Source: Desulfarculus sp.
Lineage (GTDB): Bacteria > Desulfobacterota > Desulfarculia > Desulfarculales > Desulfarculaceae
Assembly: GCA_016218705.1 (NCBI GenBank)
Contig: JACRDC010000095.1
Span: 1-51,392, forward strand
DNA: 51,392 nucleotides
Direction of reading: 5' to 3'
The notes below the pieces were generated by a model. The model worked only from the letters and a program-made list of their open reading frames with translations. It was not told where the DNA came from and searched no databases. The position numbers were made by a program, and so were the translations under genes. Positions 1 through 8,206 of the stretch are shown here, piece by piece; the stretch's first letter is position 1, and every line of letters starts with the position of its first letter.

Positions 1-66
1 AGTCGCCCTACGGGCTCCTTCCGTCAAGCCCACGACCTCTCCCATCTCCCGCTTCTCATCTGCCAT
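1..66 (-). CDS. N-terminal fragment of a gene leaving the window
   Basis: A minus-strand reading frame starts with ATG at 66 and stays open to the window edge (22 codons, beginning MADEKREMGEV). A GGAGG Shine-Dalgarno sequence lies 7 nt upstream of the ATG, and this is the main reason to call a real start. The visible residues are hydrophilic and show no signal peptide. The family cannot be recognised from this fragment. Confidence 0.45.
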   Translation of the reverse strand, partial: MADEKREMGEVVGLTEGARRAT

Positions 67-202
67 CCCAATGCCTCCTTGTACACGTCTCGGGTCTGTT
101 TATCCCAATTCCGTGTCCAAGGAAACCGGGGGCACCTCAAGTTCATATCAAACATAAAAGTTTCTGATTGGTTGCAGAAGGAGGCAAGGTGGTCTTTTCT
201 TC

Positions 203-314
203 TCCCTCTCCCCCATATTTTATGGGGGAGAGGGCCGGGGTGAGGGGGTCTTGATTCCTCGATTACTAGATTCCCCCCTCACCCTAACCCTCTCCCCCCG
301 GTGGGGGGAGAGGG
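203..314. repeat. Interspersed palindromic repeat (CCCTCACCCTAACCCTCTCCC type)
   Basis: The block contains two hairpins, CCCTCTCCCCCAT..ATGGGGGAGAGGG near 204-234 and CCCTCTCCCCCC..GGGGGGAGAGGG near 289-314. Between them lie GGGGTGAGGGGG and CCCCCTCACCC, which also pair. Such GAGGG/CCCTC palindromes are common intergenic repeats in bacteria. Here it lies just beyond the 3' end of cobD and could act as a transcript end or mRNA stabiliser. No protein is encoded between 67 and 356. Confidence 0.7.
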
Positions 315-356
315 AACAAAGCCAGCTTAAGCAATAAGTTCGAAATTAAATTGGTA

Positions 357-1505
357 TTATTTGGGCGAACCGCCGAAGAGCCACATGCCCAGGGCCGGCT
401 TGAGCGCCTGAAGCAGGCGCTGTTGCTCCTGGGGCGTGCAGACCGCCGTGCGCAGGTGAAAGGGCGAGCAGCCCACGAAGTTGCCGCAGGCCCGCACCAG
501 CACGCCCTTGCCGGCCGTGGCCTGGGCCACCAGGTCGGCGGTGGGGCCGTCGTCGGGCAGGCGGCACAAGAGGTAGTTGGCCTGGCTGGGCAGCACCTTC
601 AGCCCCAGGTCCTTGAGCCCCGCCTCCTGTTGCTGGCGCCACTGGTCCACCATGAGCCGGGTCTGCCGGGCGTAGTCGTCAAGCCCCAGGCAGTACACGC
701 CGGCCTTTTGGGCCAGGGTGTTCACCGACCAGGCCTGGGCCAGGGGCGCCAGGTCGGCCATGGTGTCGGCGTGGCCCATGGCAAAGCCCAGGCGCAGGCC
801 GGCCAGGCAGTAGAACTTGGTCAGGGAGCGCAGCACCAACAGCCGGGGGTAGCGCTCCAACAGGGCCGGCGACCACTCGCGGGCCTCCCGGGGGGCGAAG
901 TCAATGAAGGCCTCGTCCAGCACCACCCACACGCGGCGCCGGTGAGCCTGGGCCAAGAGGGCCTGCAGGACCTCCGGGGCCACCAGGCCGCCGGCCGGGG
1001 TGATGGGGTTGCTCAGGATGACGCAGGATGGGTCCATGTCCCACAGGCGGTCCAGGTCCTGGGGCGTGGGGGCGAAGCCGTTCTTCTCCTTGAGGATGAG
1101 ATAGCTGAAATGGCGCCCCGTGATGGCCAGCGAGCGGGCGAACTCGCCGAAGACCGGGGCCATCACCACGATGGAGTGCAGGTCCATGGCCCGGGCCACC
1201 ACCCGTATCAGGGCCGTGGAGCCGTTGCCGGGCAGGATGTTGGCCGGCGTCACTCCCAGGGCGCCCGCCAGGGCCTGCCTGAGCTCCAGGGTGTTGCGGT
1301 CGGGATAGTGGCAGACCAGGTCCATGGCCTGGGCCACCACCTCGGCCAGGCCCGGCGGCTGGCCCAAGGGGTTGAGCGAGGCCGACAGGTCCAGGATCTC
1401 GGAGACGGGCACGCCCAGGTTGCGGGCCGCCGACCACACGTCGCCGCCGTGACCGGAATCGCCCAGGGAGATCAGGTCGGGGTCGAGATTGAAGGGGTTG
1501 TCCAT
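357..1505 (-). CDS. cobD: L-threonine-O-3-phosphate decarboxylase (CobD), cobalamin biosynthesis
   Basis: This 382-residue fold-type I PLP enzyme of the histidinol-phosphate-aminotransferase-like group would decarboxylate L-threonine phosphate to (R)-1-amino-2-propanol phosphate, the linker of the cobalamin nucleotide loop. Visible support is the N-terminal SASLNPLGQPP motif (residues 41-51) typical of CobD, the PLP region VVLDEAFIDF (194-203), and the Schiff-base segment RSLTKFYCLAGLRLG with Lys230. Length matches the family. The ATG is preceded by GGAAC. It lies 82 nt downstream of the response regulator on the same strand, so co-transcription is possible. Histidinol-phosphate aminotransferase is the main alternative, but the motifs favour CobD. 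Confidence 0.88.
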   Translation of the reverse strand: MDNPFNLDPDLISLGDSGHGGDVWSAARNLGVPVSEILDLSASLNPLGQPPGLAEVVAQAMDLVCHYPDRNTLELRQALAGALGVTPANILPGNGSTALIRVVARAMDLHSIVVMAPVFGEFARSLAITGRHFSYLILKEKNGFAPTPQDLDRLWDMDPSCVILSNPITPAGGLVAPEVLQALLAQAHRRRVWVVLDEAFIDFAPREAREWSPALLERYPRLLVLRSLTKFYCLAGLRLGFAMGHADTMADLAPLAQAWSVNTLAQKAGVYCLGLDDYARQTRLMVDQWRQQQEAGLKDLGLKVLPSQANYLLCRLPDDGPTADLVAQATAGKGVLVRACGNFVGCSPFHLRTAVCTPQEQQRLLQALKPALGMWLFGGSPK

Positions 1506-1587
1506 GGGCTGGGTTCCGTTTCGCCATCTGGGTGATGATAAGGCCGTCCGCCGGACGGTGGCGCCGTGCCCGGCGCGGCCGCCGTCA

Positions 1588-3090
1588 TTATGACACGCCG
1601 TGCTTGCCCGCGCGAGGCCTGGCCCCCCGGCCGCCGGTCCGGACAGGGCGGTAGTCCTTCTTGGACAGGCCGTGGCGGGTCATCTTGAGATAGAGGGTCT
1701 TGGGGTTGAGCCCCGCCGCCCGGGCCGTGTCCTGGATGCTGCCCAGGTGGGCCTGGAGCAGGGCCTTGAGGTAGCGCCGTTCCCAGCGCTCCAGGTACTC
1801 GTGCAGGGACAGCCCCAAGTCCTCCATCTGGGGCGGTGCCGCCGGGGGCCAGGGCGCCTGGCCGAGGTCCACGGGCGCGCCAGGTCCGGCGTCGGCCAGG
1901 TCCAGGCGCTGCACCTGGCTGGAGCGGCACAGGATCACCGCCCGCTCCATGACGTGCTCCAACTCGCGCACGTTGCCCGGCCAGTCGTGGCTCATGAGCT
2001 GGTCCTGGGCGCGGGGGCTGAGGCCCATGACCTGCTTGCCGTACTTGAGGGCGAAGCGCTGTAAAAAGAACTCGGCCAACAGCGGGATGTCCTCCGGCCG
2101 CTGGCGCAGGGGTGGCAGGTCCAGGTGGATGACGTTGAGGCGGTACAAGAGATCCTGGCGAAAGAGCCCCTCGGCCACCGCCTGCTTCAGCTCGCGGTTG
2201 GTGGCGGCCACCACGCGCACGTCGGCCTTCTGCTTCTTGGTGCCGCCCACGCGCTCGAAGGTGAACTCCTGCAAGAAGCGCAGGAGCTTGGCCTGCATGT
2301 CCAGGGACATCTCCCCCACTTCGTCCAGAAACAGGGTGCCCTGGTTGGCCATCTCCACGCGGCCCAGCTTGCGGGCGTGCGCCCCGGTGAAGGAGCCGCG
2401 CTCGTGGCCGAAGAGCTCGCTCTCGATCAGGCTGGCGGGTATGGCCGCGCAGTTTATCTCCACGAAGGGCTGCTGGCGCCGGGGGCTACTGTTGTGGATG
2501 GCCCGCGCCAGAAGCTCCTTGCCGGTGCCGGTGTCGCCGTTGAGGAGCACGGTGACGTCGGTGGCGGCCACGGTCTGGGCCAGGCGCACCACCTCCGCCA
2601 TGGTCCGTGAACGGGTGATGATGTCGCTCAGGCCCTGGGGTCCGGCGGCCCGCAGGCTGGCCACCTCGCGCCTGAGCCGGCGCTGTTCCAGGCAGCGGTT
2701 AAGGGCGTGGCGCACCTCGCCCATGGTGAAGGGCTTGCGCAGGTAGTCGGCCACGCCCAGGCGCAGGGCGCTGATGATGTCCTCGATGTCGCCGAAGGCG
2801 GTCATGAGGATGTACTGGGTCTCGGGGAAGCGGGCCTTCATCTGGCGCACCAGCGAAAGCCCGTCCATGTCCGGCATGCGCAGGTCGGTGAGCACCACGT
2901 CGAAGGCGCGGCTGGCGATCAACTCCTGGGCCTCCTGGGCGCGGCTGGCGGTGACCACCTCGAAGTCGCCGCTCAATTCGGCGCGTATGCGCTCCAGGAT
3001 GGACCACTCGTCGTCCAACACCAGCACCGCCGGCCGCCAGCCGCTGGGGGGCTGTCCTGGGGCCAGGTTGGGGCCGGGGTGGGAATCCAT
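1588..3090 (-). CDS. Sigma-54-dependent response regulator (NtrC type)
   Basis: This cytoplasmic transcription activator has 500 residues from the chosen start. A receiver domain (about 20-130) carries phosphoacceptor Asp69 in LTDLRMPDMDG. An AAA+ domain (about 155-385) has Walker A GDTGTGKE (185-192), a sigma-54 contact loop reading GSFTGA (232-237; usual GAFTGA) and Walker B GTLFLDEVGE (251-260). A Fis-type helix-turn-helix is at the C terminus. The open frame continues upstream to 3408, but that part overlaps the divergent gene at 3220. The ATG at 3090 has GGTGAG about 6 nt upstream and starts just before the receiver fold. No sensor kinase is adjacent, so its partner and targets are unknown. 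The candidate sigma-54 promoter at 8666 is one possible target. Confidence 0.92.
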   Translation of the reverse strand: MDSHPGPNLAPGQPPSGWRPAVLVLDDEWSILERIRAELSGDFEVVTASRAQEAQELIASRAFDVVLTDLRMPDMDGLSLVRQMKARFPETQYILMTAFGDIEDIISALRLGVADYLRKPFTMGEVRHALNRCLEQRRLRREVASLRAAGPQGLSDIITRSRTMAEVVRLAQTVAATDVTVLLNGDTGTGKELLARAIHNSSPRRQQPFVEINCAAIPASLIESELFGHERGSFTGAHARKLGRVEMANQGTLFLDEVGEMSLDMQAKLLRFLQEFTFERVGGTKKQKADVRVVAATNRELKQAVAEGLFRQDLLYRLNVIHLDLPPLRQRPEDIPLLAEFFLQRFALKYGKQVMGLSPRAQDQLMSHDWPGNVRELEHVMERAVILCRSSQVQRLDLADAGPGAPVDLGQAPWPPAAPPQMEDLGLSLHEYLERWERRYLKALLQAHLGSIQDTARAAGLNPKTLYLKMTRHGLSKKDYRPVRTGGRGARPRAGKHGVS

Positions 3091-3159
3091 GGCGCTCACC
3101 AGAGGTTGGGGAAAATCCGCGTCCATTATGCCCATGCCGGGCCAGGCAAGCCAAGGGAT

Positions 3160-3188
3160 TTGTGCCAGGCCGCGGCCGGCGTTATCAT
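3160..3188 (+). promoter_or_regulatory. Candidate sigma-70 promoter for the zinc-ribbon gene
   Basis: A TTGTGC -35 box (3160-3165) and a TATCAT -10 box (3183-3188) are separated by 17 bp. Transcription would begin about 25 nt before the ATG at 3220. The -10 box matches the consensus at five of six bases. Predicted from sequence alone. Confidence 0.45.
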
Positions 3189-3219
3189 GGAGCCAATATC
3201 CATCACGGGAGGCCCGACC

Positions 3220-3591
3220 ATGAACTGCGCCAAGTGCGGTTGCCAACTGGACCCCGAGGACGCCCGCCAGGTTAATGGCCGCCAGGTGTGCGAGGACTGC
3301 TGCATGGACCTGCTCAGCCCGGCCAAGGCCTGCGACCCCTGGGCCACCTACACCGCCAGCCGGCTCGCCGACCAGACCCTCAACCCCCACCAGGAGGCCA
3401 TCCTGCAACTAATCGCCCAGAAGGGGCCGGTGACCATGCAGGAGCTGCTGGCCGCCACGGGACTGGGGCCGTCCGCCCTGGAGCGCGAGATGGCCGCCCT
3501 AAGGCACATGGAGCTCTTGAGGGCCGCGCCCACCCCCGGTGGGGGCAAGGTCTTCCTGGGCTTCAGGGACCCGGACCCGGTCTTCAGCTAG
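3220..3591 (+). CDS. Small zinc-ribbon / winged-helix-like protein
   Basis: This 123-residue cytoplasmic protein has an N-terminal zinc ribbon with two CxxC knuckles (CAKC at residues 3-6 and CEDC about residues 24-27, with another Cys following). A C-terminal part (about 55-115) looks like a winged helix: NPHQEAILQLIAQKG, a turn, then ALEREMAALRHMELL. This layout suggests nucleic-acid binding. It is divergent from the response regulator and is followed 40 nt later by the MinD-like ATPase on the same strand. Specific function is not recognised. Confidence 0.75.
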   Translation: MNCAKCGCQLDPEDARQVNGRQVCEDCCMDLLSPAKACDPWATYTASRLADQTLNPHQEAILQLIAQKGPVTMQELLAATGLGPSALEREMAALRHMELLRAAPTPGGGKVFLGFRDPDPVFS

Positions 3592-3631
3592 GGGGCTTTC
3601 GCCCACCCGGCCCCTGTGCTAACCTGCCGGC

Positions 3632-4708
3632 ATGAGCGCCCAGGCCAGAGCAGGCATCTCCCCCATCGTGCTGCCCGTGGGCGGCGGCAAGGGGGGCATC
3701 GGCAAGTCGGCGGTGACGGCCAATCTGGGCCTGGCCCTGGCCCGCCTGGAGCACCGCGTGGTGGTGCTGGACGCCGACCTGGGCGGCTCGGACCTGCACA
3801 ACCTGCTGGGTCTGGACAACGACCGTCCCGGCCTGGGCGAGGTGCTGGTCAGCCGCGACTTGGGGCTCAAACAGGTGGTGGCCCCTGTCTTGGAGCCGCG
3901 TTTTTCCTTCGTGCCCGGCGACGCCATGGTGGTGGCCACGGCCAACCCAAGCTTCCAGAAAAAGCGCAAGCTCCTTAACGCCATCAAGGCCCTGGAGGCT
4001 GACTTCGCGCTCTTGGACCTGGGGGCTGGCACCTCCATCACGGTGATGGACTTCTACCTCACCAGCCCGCTTTCCCTGGTGGTAATGCTGCCCGAACGGC
4101 CCGCCGTGCTCAACACCTTCAACTTCCTCAAGAACGCCCTGTTCCGCGCCCTGGAGCGCATATTCCGGGGCAACGCCGCCACCGAGAGGGTGCTGACCGT
4201 CTTTCGGGAGCGCAGCCGGGGGCCGGGGGCCATGCTGGTGGAGGACCTCCTGGCGGCCATCGAGAAGGCCCGCCCCGGCGAGGGCCTGCGCGCCCGCCGG
4301 GCCGTGGAGCGCTGGCGGCCCAAGCTGGTGCTCAACCGCGTGCGCCGGGTGGATGACTTCGCCTACGCCTCCCAGCTCATGGGCTGGGCGCGCCGCGACC
4401 TGGGCCTGTTGGTGGAGGCCCTGGGCTTTCTGCCCGAGGACGACCTGGTGGCCGAGGCCGCGGCCTTGGGACGGCCGGCCCTGGACGTGGACCCGCGCGC
4501 GCCCTTCTGCCAGGGCGTGGCCCGCCTGGCGCTAAGCATCGGCCAATGGGCCGGCCGGGGGGCGGACTGGGCGCTCTCGCGCGGGCACGAGGGCAGCTTC
4601 GAGCGCGCCGCCACCGAGTTCGCCCCGCTGTTTCCGCCACCGGGCACCGCCTGGCCCACGCGGGAGGAGTTGCTGAGGAGGATACGGGAGTTGGAGGGAG
4701 GGGCGTAG
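3632..4708 (+). CDS. MinD/ParA-family P-loop ATPase
   Basis: The 358-residue protein starts with a deviant Walker A motif GGGKGGIGKS (residues 17-26), followed by VVVLDADLGGSDLHNLLG, the switch region of the MinD/Mrp/FleN group. A further Asp-rich beta strand FALLDLGAGTS is present. The C-terminal ~120 residues lie beyond the ATPase core and are not assigned. Family members are dimeric ATPases that position cellular structures or regulate flagella. No flagellar, chemotaxis or septum genes are visible nearby, so the cargo is unknown. It probably shares a transcript with the upstream zinc-ribbon gene (40-nt gap). Confidence 0.85.
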   Translation: MSAQARAGISPIVLPVGGGKGGIGKSAVTANLGLALARLEHRVVVLDADLGGSDLHNLLGLDNDRPGLGEVLVSRDLGLKQVVAPVLEPRFSFVPGDAMVVATANPSFQKKRKLLNAIKALEADFALLDLGAGTSITVMDFYLTSPLSLVVMLPERPAVLNTFNFLKNALFRALERIFRGNAATERVLTVFRERSRGPGAMLVEDLLAAIEKARPGEGLRARRAVERWRPKLVLNRVRRVDDFAYASQLMGWARRDLGLLVEALGFLPEDDLVAEAAALGRPALDVDPRAPFCQGVARLALSIGQWAGRGADWALSRGHEGSFERAATEFAPLFPPPGTAWPTREELLRRIRELEGGA

Positions 4709-4818
4709 CGAAAGAGGTGGGGGAGGGGGCCGGATTGCCACGGCGGCCAGGTTGATTTGGGACGAGGCCTTGTGGCGGCAAGAGGTTGGGGGAAAGGGTG
4801 GGGGCCACGGCTCTTGTA

Positions 4819-4853
4819 GGTCGGGTTAGGGGCGCTCCGCCCCGTAACCCGAC
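4819..4853. repeat. Palindromic intergenic repeat (GGTCGGGTTAGGGGCG type)
   Basis: TCGGGTTAGGGGCG pairs almost perfectly with CGCCCCGTAACCCGA across a short loop. The arms resemble widespread GTCGGGTTA..TAACCCGAC repeats. It lies in the 430-nt gap between the MinD-like gene and the convergent secreted-protein gene, where it could serve as a two-way transcription stop. There is no T-run, so a classical terminator is not claimed. Confidence 0.6.
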
Positions 4854-4977
4854 ATCTTCATTAATCCACGGACGCGAATGAAGATGTCGAGGTTCGCTTA
4901 TCTCTAACCAACCCACAATACTTGTATGTACTCACGACCGCCTAACGGTTTGCCTTTCACATAATATCCAGAAATGG

Positions 4978-5090
4978 CTGTCATTGCGAGGAGCGTAGCG
5001 ACGAAGCAATCTTCCGTTTCGCTCTTAAGTAATGCCGGGCCGGCAGAAGAACGAAGTGGGAGATTGCTTCGCTGGCGCTCGCAATGACAT
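4978..5090. repeat. TGTCATTGCGAG interspersed inverted repeat
   Basis: The left arm TGTCATTGCGAGGAGCG.. (from about 4979) and right arm ..GCGCTCGCAATGACA (to about 5089) are inverted copies. Each also carries GAAGCAATCT/AGATTGCTTC, so the whole unit can fold into one long stem. This TGTCATTGCGAG..GAAGCAATC sequence is a common non-coding repeat in environmental bacterial genomes. Apart from this and the 4819 palindrome, the gap 4709-5137 shows no gene. Confidence 0.75.
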
Positions 5091-5137
5091 CCATCGCTTG
5101 GTTTTAGTCAGAAGCCTAAACCTCTCCCGCGATCACC

Positions 5138-6670
5138 CTAATCCACGATCCTCATCCTCTCGAACCAGTAGTTGGGCGAGGTGGGGCGGTTGTCGGCGTC
5201 GGTGCCCACGAAGGTGTCGGTGCCGGTGCGCTTCCAGTAGTAGTTGCTGCCGTTTGGCACCTCGTAGCGCTGGCCGGTGTTGGGGTCCTCGATGAGCACC
5301 TGGCCGCGTATGGCCTCGCGGTCGTAGCGCTCAAAGGACTTGTCCTGGGTGCGCTGGCGGTACTCGAAGGTGCTCTTGATGATGCCCTGGATTTCATTGT
5401 TGGTGCGGGTGACAATCTCGCTGACCTGGCCGGTGGTGCGCGACTGGCGGGCGTGCCACTGGGGGTCTATCTGGAAGTTCGTGACCATGGCCATGAACAC
5501 CGCCTCGGCCAGGGCCTCCTGCCCGGGGGCGGCCAGGTAGCCGCCCAGCTTCTCCATCATCCAGGTGCCTACCCCGGGGCTGCCGGGGGCCGTGGCGGCC
5601 AGGGTCTGGGCAAAGACGTAGCCCTTGCGCGGCCCCCCCTCCCTGGTGGTCTGGAAGACCGCCTCGCCGGCGTCCACCCGCATGGGTAGCCCCGCGCGCT
5701 CGTAGATGGCCTGCGTCTGCCGGCTCAGGTCGCTGAGTTGGCGGGCCTGCACCCCGCTGACCTGCCCCACGCGCTTGGGCAGGTAGTATTTGGTTATGAA
5801 CTCGGCCCCGGGCAGGTAGCGCATGACCATCTGCTGCAAGCCATAGCCCGGGCTGTACCAACCGCCCTCGCGGAAGCCGGTGGCCGAGAGCATCTGGTTG
5901 GCCATGACCATGGGCGGCACCTGGGCGTCGCCCAGGCGGATGAGGATGCCGCCGTCGGGGCTCTGGGCCACCAGTTCGGGGCGCACGTCCACGGCGTGAT
6001 GGCGCCGGGTGCCGCCCTCCACCTTCCAGCCCTGGGGCACCGGGCAGGTGAAGGCCCCCTCCACAGGGTCGCGGAAGGGCACCATGGGCGGCAGTCCCGG
6101 GGCCGCGCCACCGGATGGGGTCCCCGCGCCGGCCGGGGCGGCGTAGAAGAAGCCGCGCAGGATGTCCTTGAGCACCTGTTGCTGGCGGGGCCAGTCGGGG
6201 GCGCGGCTGGCCAGGGCGTAGACCACCCCCTGGCCGCCCTGCTGGAAGCACATGGCCCAGCCCCGGTAGGGCTGGCCTTGCACCTGGTACTCCAGGCGTG
6301 CTTGCGCCACCTCCGGGTTTTGGGAGACGGTCTGCGATTGACTGACCTTCAAGCCTGGGAACAGCTCGGGGAAGACCTGGCCCAACCCCTGCACCACTCC
6401 CTGGGCGCGCCCCTCGATGCGCATGGGCTGCATCAGCACGATGGCCTCGGCCCCGGGGGCGGTGACCAGGAAGGAGCCCTCCTGGGCGCGCTGCACCCGC
6501 CAGCCCTGGGGATGAAACAGCACCAGGCCGTCGGGTCCGCGGTAGACCTGCCATCCCTGGGGCACCGCCCGCCGGGCCTGGGAGAGCGCGGCCTGGGCGG
6601 CGGCGGGCAGGGTCAGGGCCAGGAGCAGGGCCAGGACGGCACCCAGGGCCAGGGGCTTACGGCTGGGCAT
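5138..6670 (-). CDS. Secreted protein of unknown function with two related halves
   Basis: This 510-residue protein has a clear Sec signal peptide (MPSRKPLALGAVLALLLALTL then an AQA-type cleavage site near residue 27). No later membrane helix is seen, so it should be periplasmic or extracellular. Two segments share a PQGW[RK]V motif: PQGWRVQRAQEGS about residue 55 and PQGWKVEGGTRR about residue 215. This suggests an internal duplication of a PsbP/DUF1795-like fold. The C-terminal ~80 residues are rich in Asn, Thr and Tyr, ending in a YEVPNGSNYYW-type stretch. It ends in convergence with the MinD-like gene, and bchI lies upstream on the same strand with a 45-nt gap. No catalytic motif is recognised. 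Confidence 0.78.
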   Translation of the reverse strand: MPSRKPLALGAVLALLLALTLPAAAQAALSQARRAVPQGWQVYRGPDGLVLFHPQGWRVQRAQEGSFLVTAPGAEAIVLMQPMRIEGRAQGVVQGLGQVFPELFPGLKVSQSQTVSQNPEVAQARLEYQVQGQPYRGWAMCFQQGGQGVVYALASRAPDWPRQQQVLKDILRGFFYAAPAGAGTPSGGAAPGLPPMVPFRDPVEGAFTCPVPQGWKVEGGTRRHHAVDVRPELVAQSPDGGILIRLGDAQVPPMVMANQMLSATGFREGGWYSPGYGLQQMVMRYLPGAEFITKYYLPKRVGQVSGVQARQLSDLSRQTQAIYERAGLPMRVDAGEAVFQTTREGGPRKGYVFAQTLAATAPGSPGVGTWMMEKLGGYLAAPGQEALAEAVFMAMVTNFQIDPQWHARQSRTTGQVSEIVTRTNNEIQGIIKSTFEYRQRTQDKSFERYDREAIRGQVLIEDPNTGQRYEVPNGSNYYWKRTGTDTFVGTDADNRPTSPNYWFERMRIVD

Positions 6671-6715
6671 GGCGCACCTCGGATTGAGGGGGAATGCCAG
6701 CGGTCATTAAAGATA

Positions 6716-7753
6716 TTATATACGCCGGATGCGCTCGGCGATGTCGAACTCCATCTCGGCCAGGGGCCGGCGGCGCAGGCGGTGGGGCAGGGCCAACAGC
6801 GCCGCCGCGTCCACGTCGGCGTTTGTCACCTGGCGCCGGCCCTCCAGGGCGGCCAGGGTGATGGCGGTCTTCAAGAGCGTTAAATCGCCACGGTGGCCGT
6901 CCACCCCCAGGCCCAGCACCACCGCCACCACCCGGGCCAGCACCTCCTCGCCGTAGGCCACCCGGGGCAGCAGCCGCCGGGCGCGGGCGATGGCCTGGGT
7001 CAGCTTTCGTCCCTGGCTGGCGAAGCCCTTGGTGAAGCGCGCCGGGTCCTTCTCAAAGGCCAGGCGGCGGGTAATCACCTCTTGCCGCTCATGGGGGTCG
7101 CTTAGGCCCGCCACCTGCACACACAGGCCGAAGCGGTCGGTGAGCTGGGGACGCAGTTCGCCCTCCTCGGGGTTCATGGTGCCCACCAAGGTGAAACGGG
7201 CCGGGTGGCTCATGCTGATGGACTCGCGCTCCACGGTGTTGACCCCCATGGCCGCGGCGTCCAAAAGGGCGTCCACAAGGTGGTCGTCCAAGAGGTTGAC
7301 CTCGTCCACGTAGAGCACCTGGCGGTTGGCCGCCGCCAGGATGCCGGGCAGGAAGCGGGCCTGGCCCTGGCTGAGCGCGCTCTCCAGGTCCAGGGTGCCC
7401 AAGAGGCGGTCCTCGGTGGCGCCCACGGGCAGCTCCACCACGCGCACCCGGCGCTGGGCCACGGGCGGGTCCTGGCCCTCTTGCCGGCGGGCCAGGCAGC
7501 CGGCGCAGAGCTTGGAGGGCTCGCGGGGGTTGCAGGAATAGGGGCAGTCGGCCACCGAGTCCTGCAAGGGCAACAGCTCGGCCAGGGCGCGCACGGCAGT
7601 GGACTTTGCCGTGCCCTTCTCGCCCCGGATCAAGACCCCGCCCACCCGGGGGTTGACCACGTTGACCAACAGGGCCAGCTTCATCTGCTCCTGGCCCACC
7701 AGGGCGGTGAAGGGGTACAGGGGGGTGGGGCCGGGGGTGTCTGCTTGGTTCAT
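6716..7753 (-). CDS. Magnesium/cobalt chelatase ATPase subunit (ChlI/BchI family)
   Basis: The 345-residue AAA+ ATPase has Walker A GEKGTAKS (residues 44-51), a CPYSCNPREPSKLCAGC insertion (70-86) typical of BchI-like proteins, Walker B VLYVDEVNLL (146-155), the sensor region LVGTMNPEEGELRPQLTDRFG, and a C-terminal helical domain. Family members power metal insertion into tetrapyrroles. In a non-photosynthetic organism this is often cobalt insertion together with CobN, or a MoxR-like role. No H (CobN/BchH) or D subunit gene is in the window, so the substrate is not settled. cobD at 357 shows that cobalamin synthesis is present. It lies downstream of the small membrane protein at 7879. Confidence 0.85.
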   Translation of the reverse strand: MNQADTPGPTPLYPFTALVGQEQMKLALLVNVVNPRVGGVLIRGEKGTAKSTAVRALAELLPLQDSVADCPYSCNPREPSKLCAGCLARRQEGQDPPVAQRRVRVVELPVGATEDRLLGTLDLESALSQGQARFLPGILAAANRQVLYVDEVNLLDDHLVDALLDAAAMGVNTVERESISMSHPARFTLVGTMNPEEGELRPQLTDRFGLCVQVAGLSDPHERQEVITRRLAFEKDPARFTKGFASQGRKLTQAIARARRLLPRVAYGEEVLARVVAVVLGLGVDGHRGDLTLLKTAITLAALEGRRQVTNADVDAAALLALPHRLRRRPLAEMEFDIAERIRRI

Positions 7754-7878
7754 GGGCGAGGGCCTGCTTTTCTCTTAACCGCTCCGGGGGTAGCCGCCAG
7801 GCCGGGGCATCTGGGGTCCGGCCCGCCTGGCCGGGGTTTACTGGCTCTGATAATACGCCTCCTCAACCTTGGCGCCAA

Positions 7879-8085
7879 CTACCGGTCAGGCCCCCGCCGC
7901 CCGATCCTGGCCGCCTTCCAGTAGAAGAGCGCCCCCGAGAGACCCAGGATGACGCCCAGGCCCCACAGGGCGCGCGCCCACAGGGGCAGGGTACGCGGTC
8001 CCTCAGCGGCCGGGGCCTGGCCGCCTGCCTGGGCCGCTGGCGTGGCCGCCAAGGTCATGATGACTGCGAGGAACCCGTGGGACAT
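7879..8085 (-). CDS. Small membrane-anchored protein upstream of the chelatase gene
   Basis: This 68-residue protein from the ATG at 8085 has an N-terminal hydrophobic segment ending in ATPAAQA (a likely signal peptide), a Pro/Ala linker, one transmembrane helix (LWARALWGLGVILGLSGALF) and a short basic tail. The frame also opens at a TTG at 8118, but the ATG at 8085 directly begins the signal sequence. An AAGGGG lies about 12 nt upstream. It precedes bchI on the same strand by about 125 nt. It may be a membrane partner of the chelatase or of metal uptake. That is a guess from position; no family is recognised. Confidence 0.6.
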   Translation of the reverse strand: MSHGFLAVIMTLAATPAAQAGGQAPAAEGPRTLPLWARALWGLGVILGLSGALFYWKAARIGRRGPDR

Positions 8086-8130
8086 GAGGTTTTGACCCCT
8101 TCCGCCAGAAGCATTCAAAAAACAAAATAA

Positions 8131-8160
8131 GGCCGCTCCCCTTGGGTGAGGGGAACGGCC
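8131..8160 (-). terminator. Rho-independent terminator or attenuator upstream of the small membrane gene
   Basis: The perfect arms GGCCG.TCCCC / GGGGA.CGGCC form an 11-bp stem with one mismatch. On the minus strand they are followed by TTATTTTGTTTTTT. It lies only 46 nt before the ATG at 8085, and the minus-strand DNA before it is non-coding. It therefore ends either a small RNA or a regulated leader transcript. Confidence 0.75.
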
Positions 8161-8206
8161 TTCTTGGCCTTGCTCAATTTGCCCGGCGGCTAGACACCGG
8201 CCGGGA

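Noticed and set aside
3091..3408. Longer N terminus for the sigma-54 response regulator
   Set aside because: It would overlap the divergent zinc-ribbon gene and adds about 106 residues without homology before the receiver domain. ATG 3090 has a ribosome binding site.
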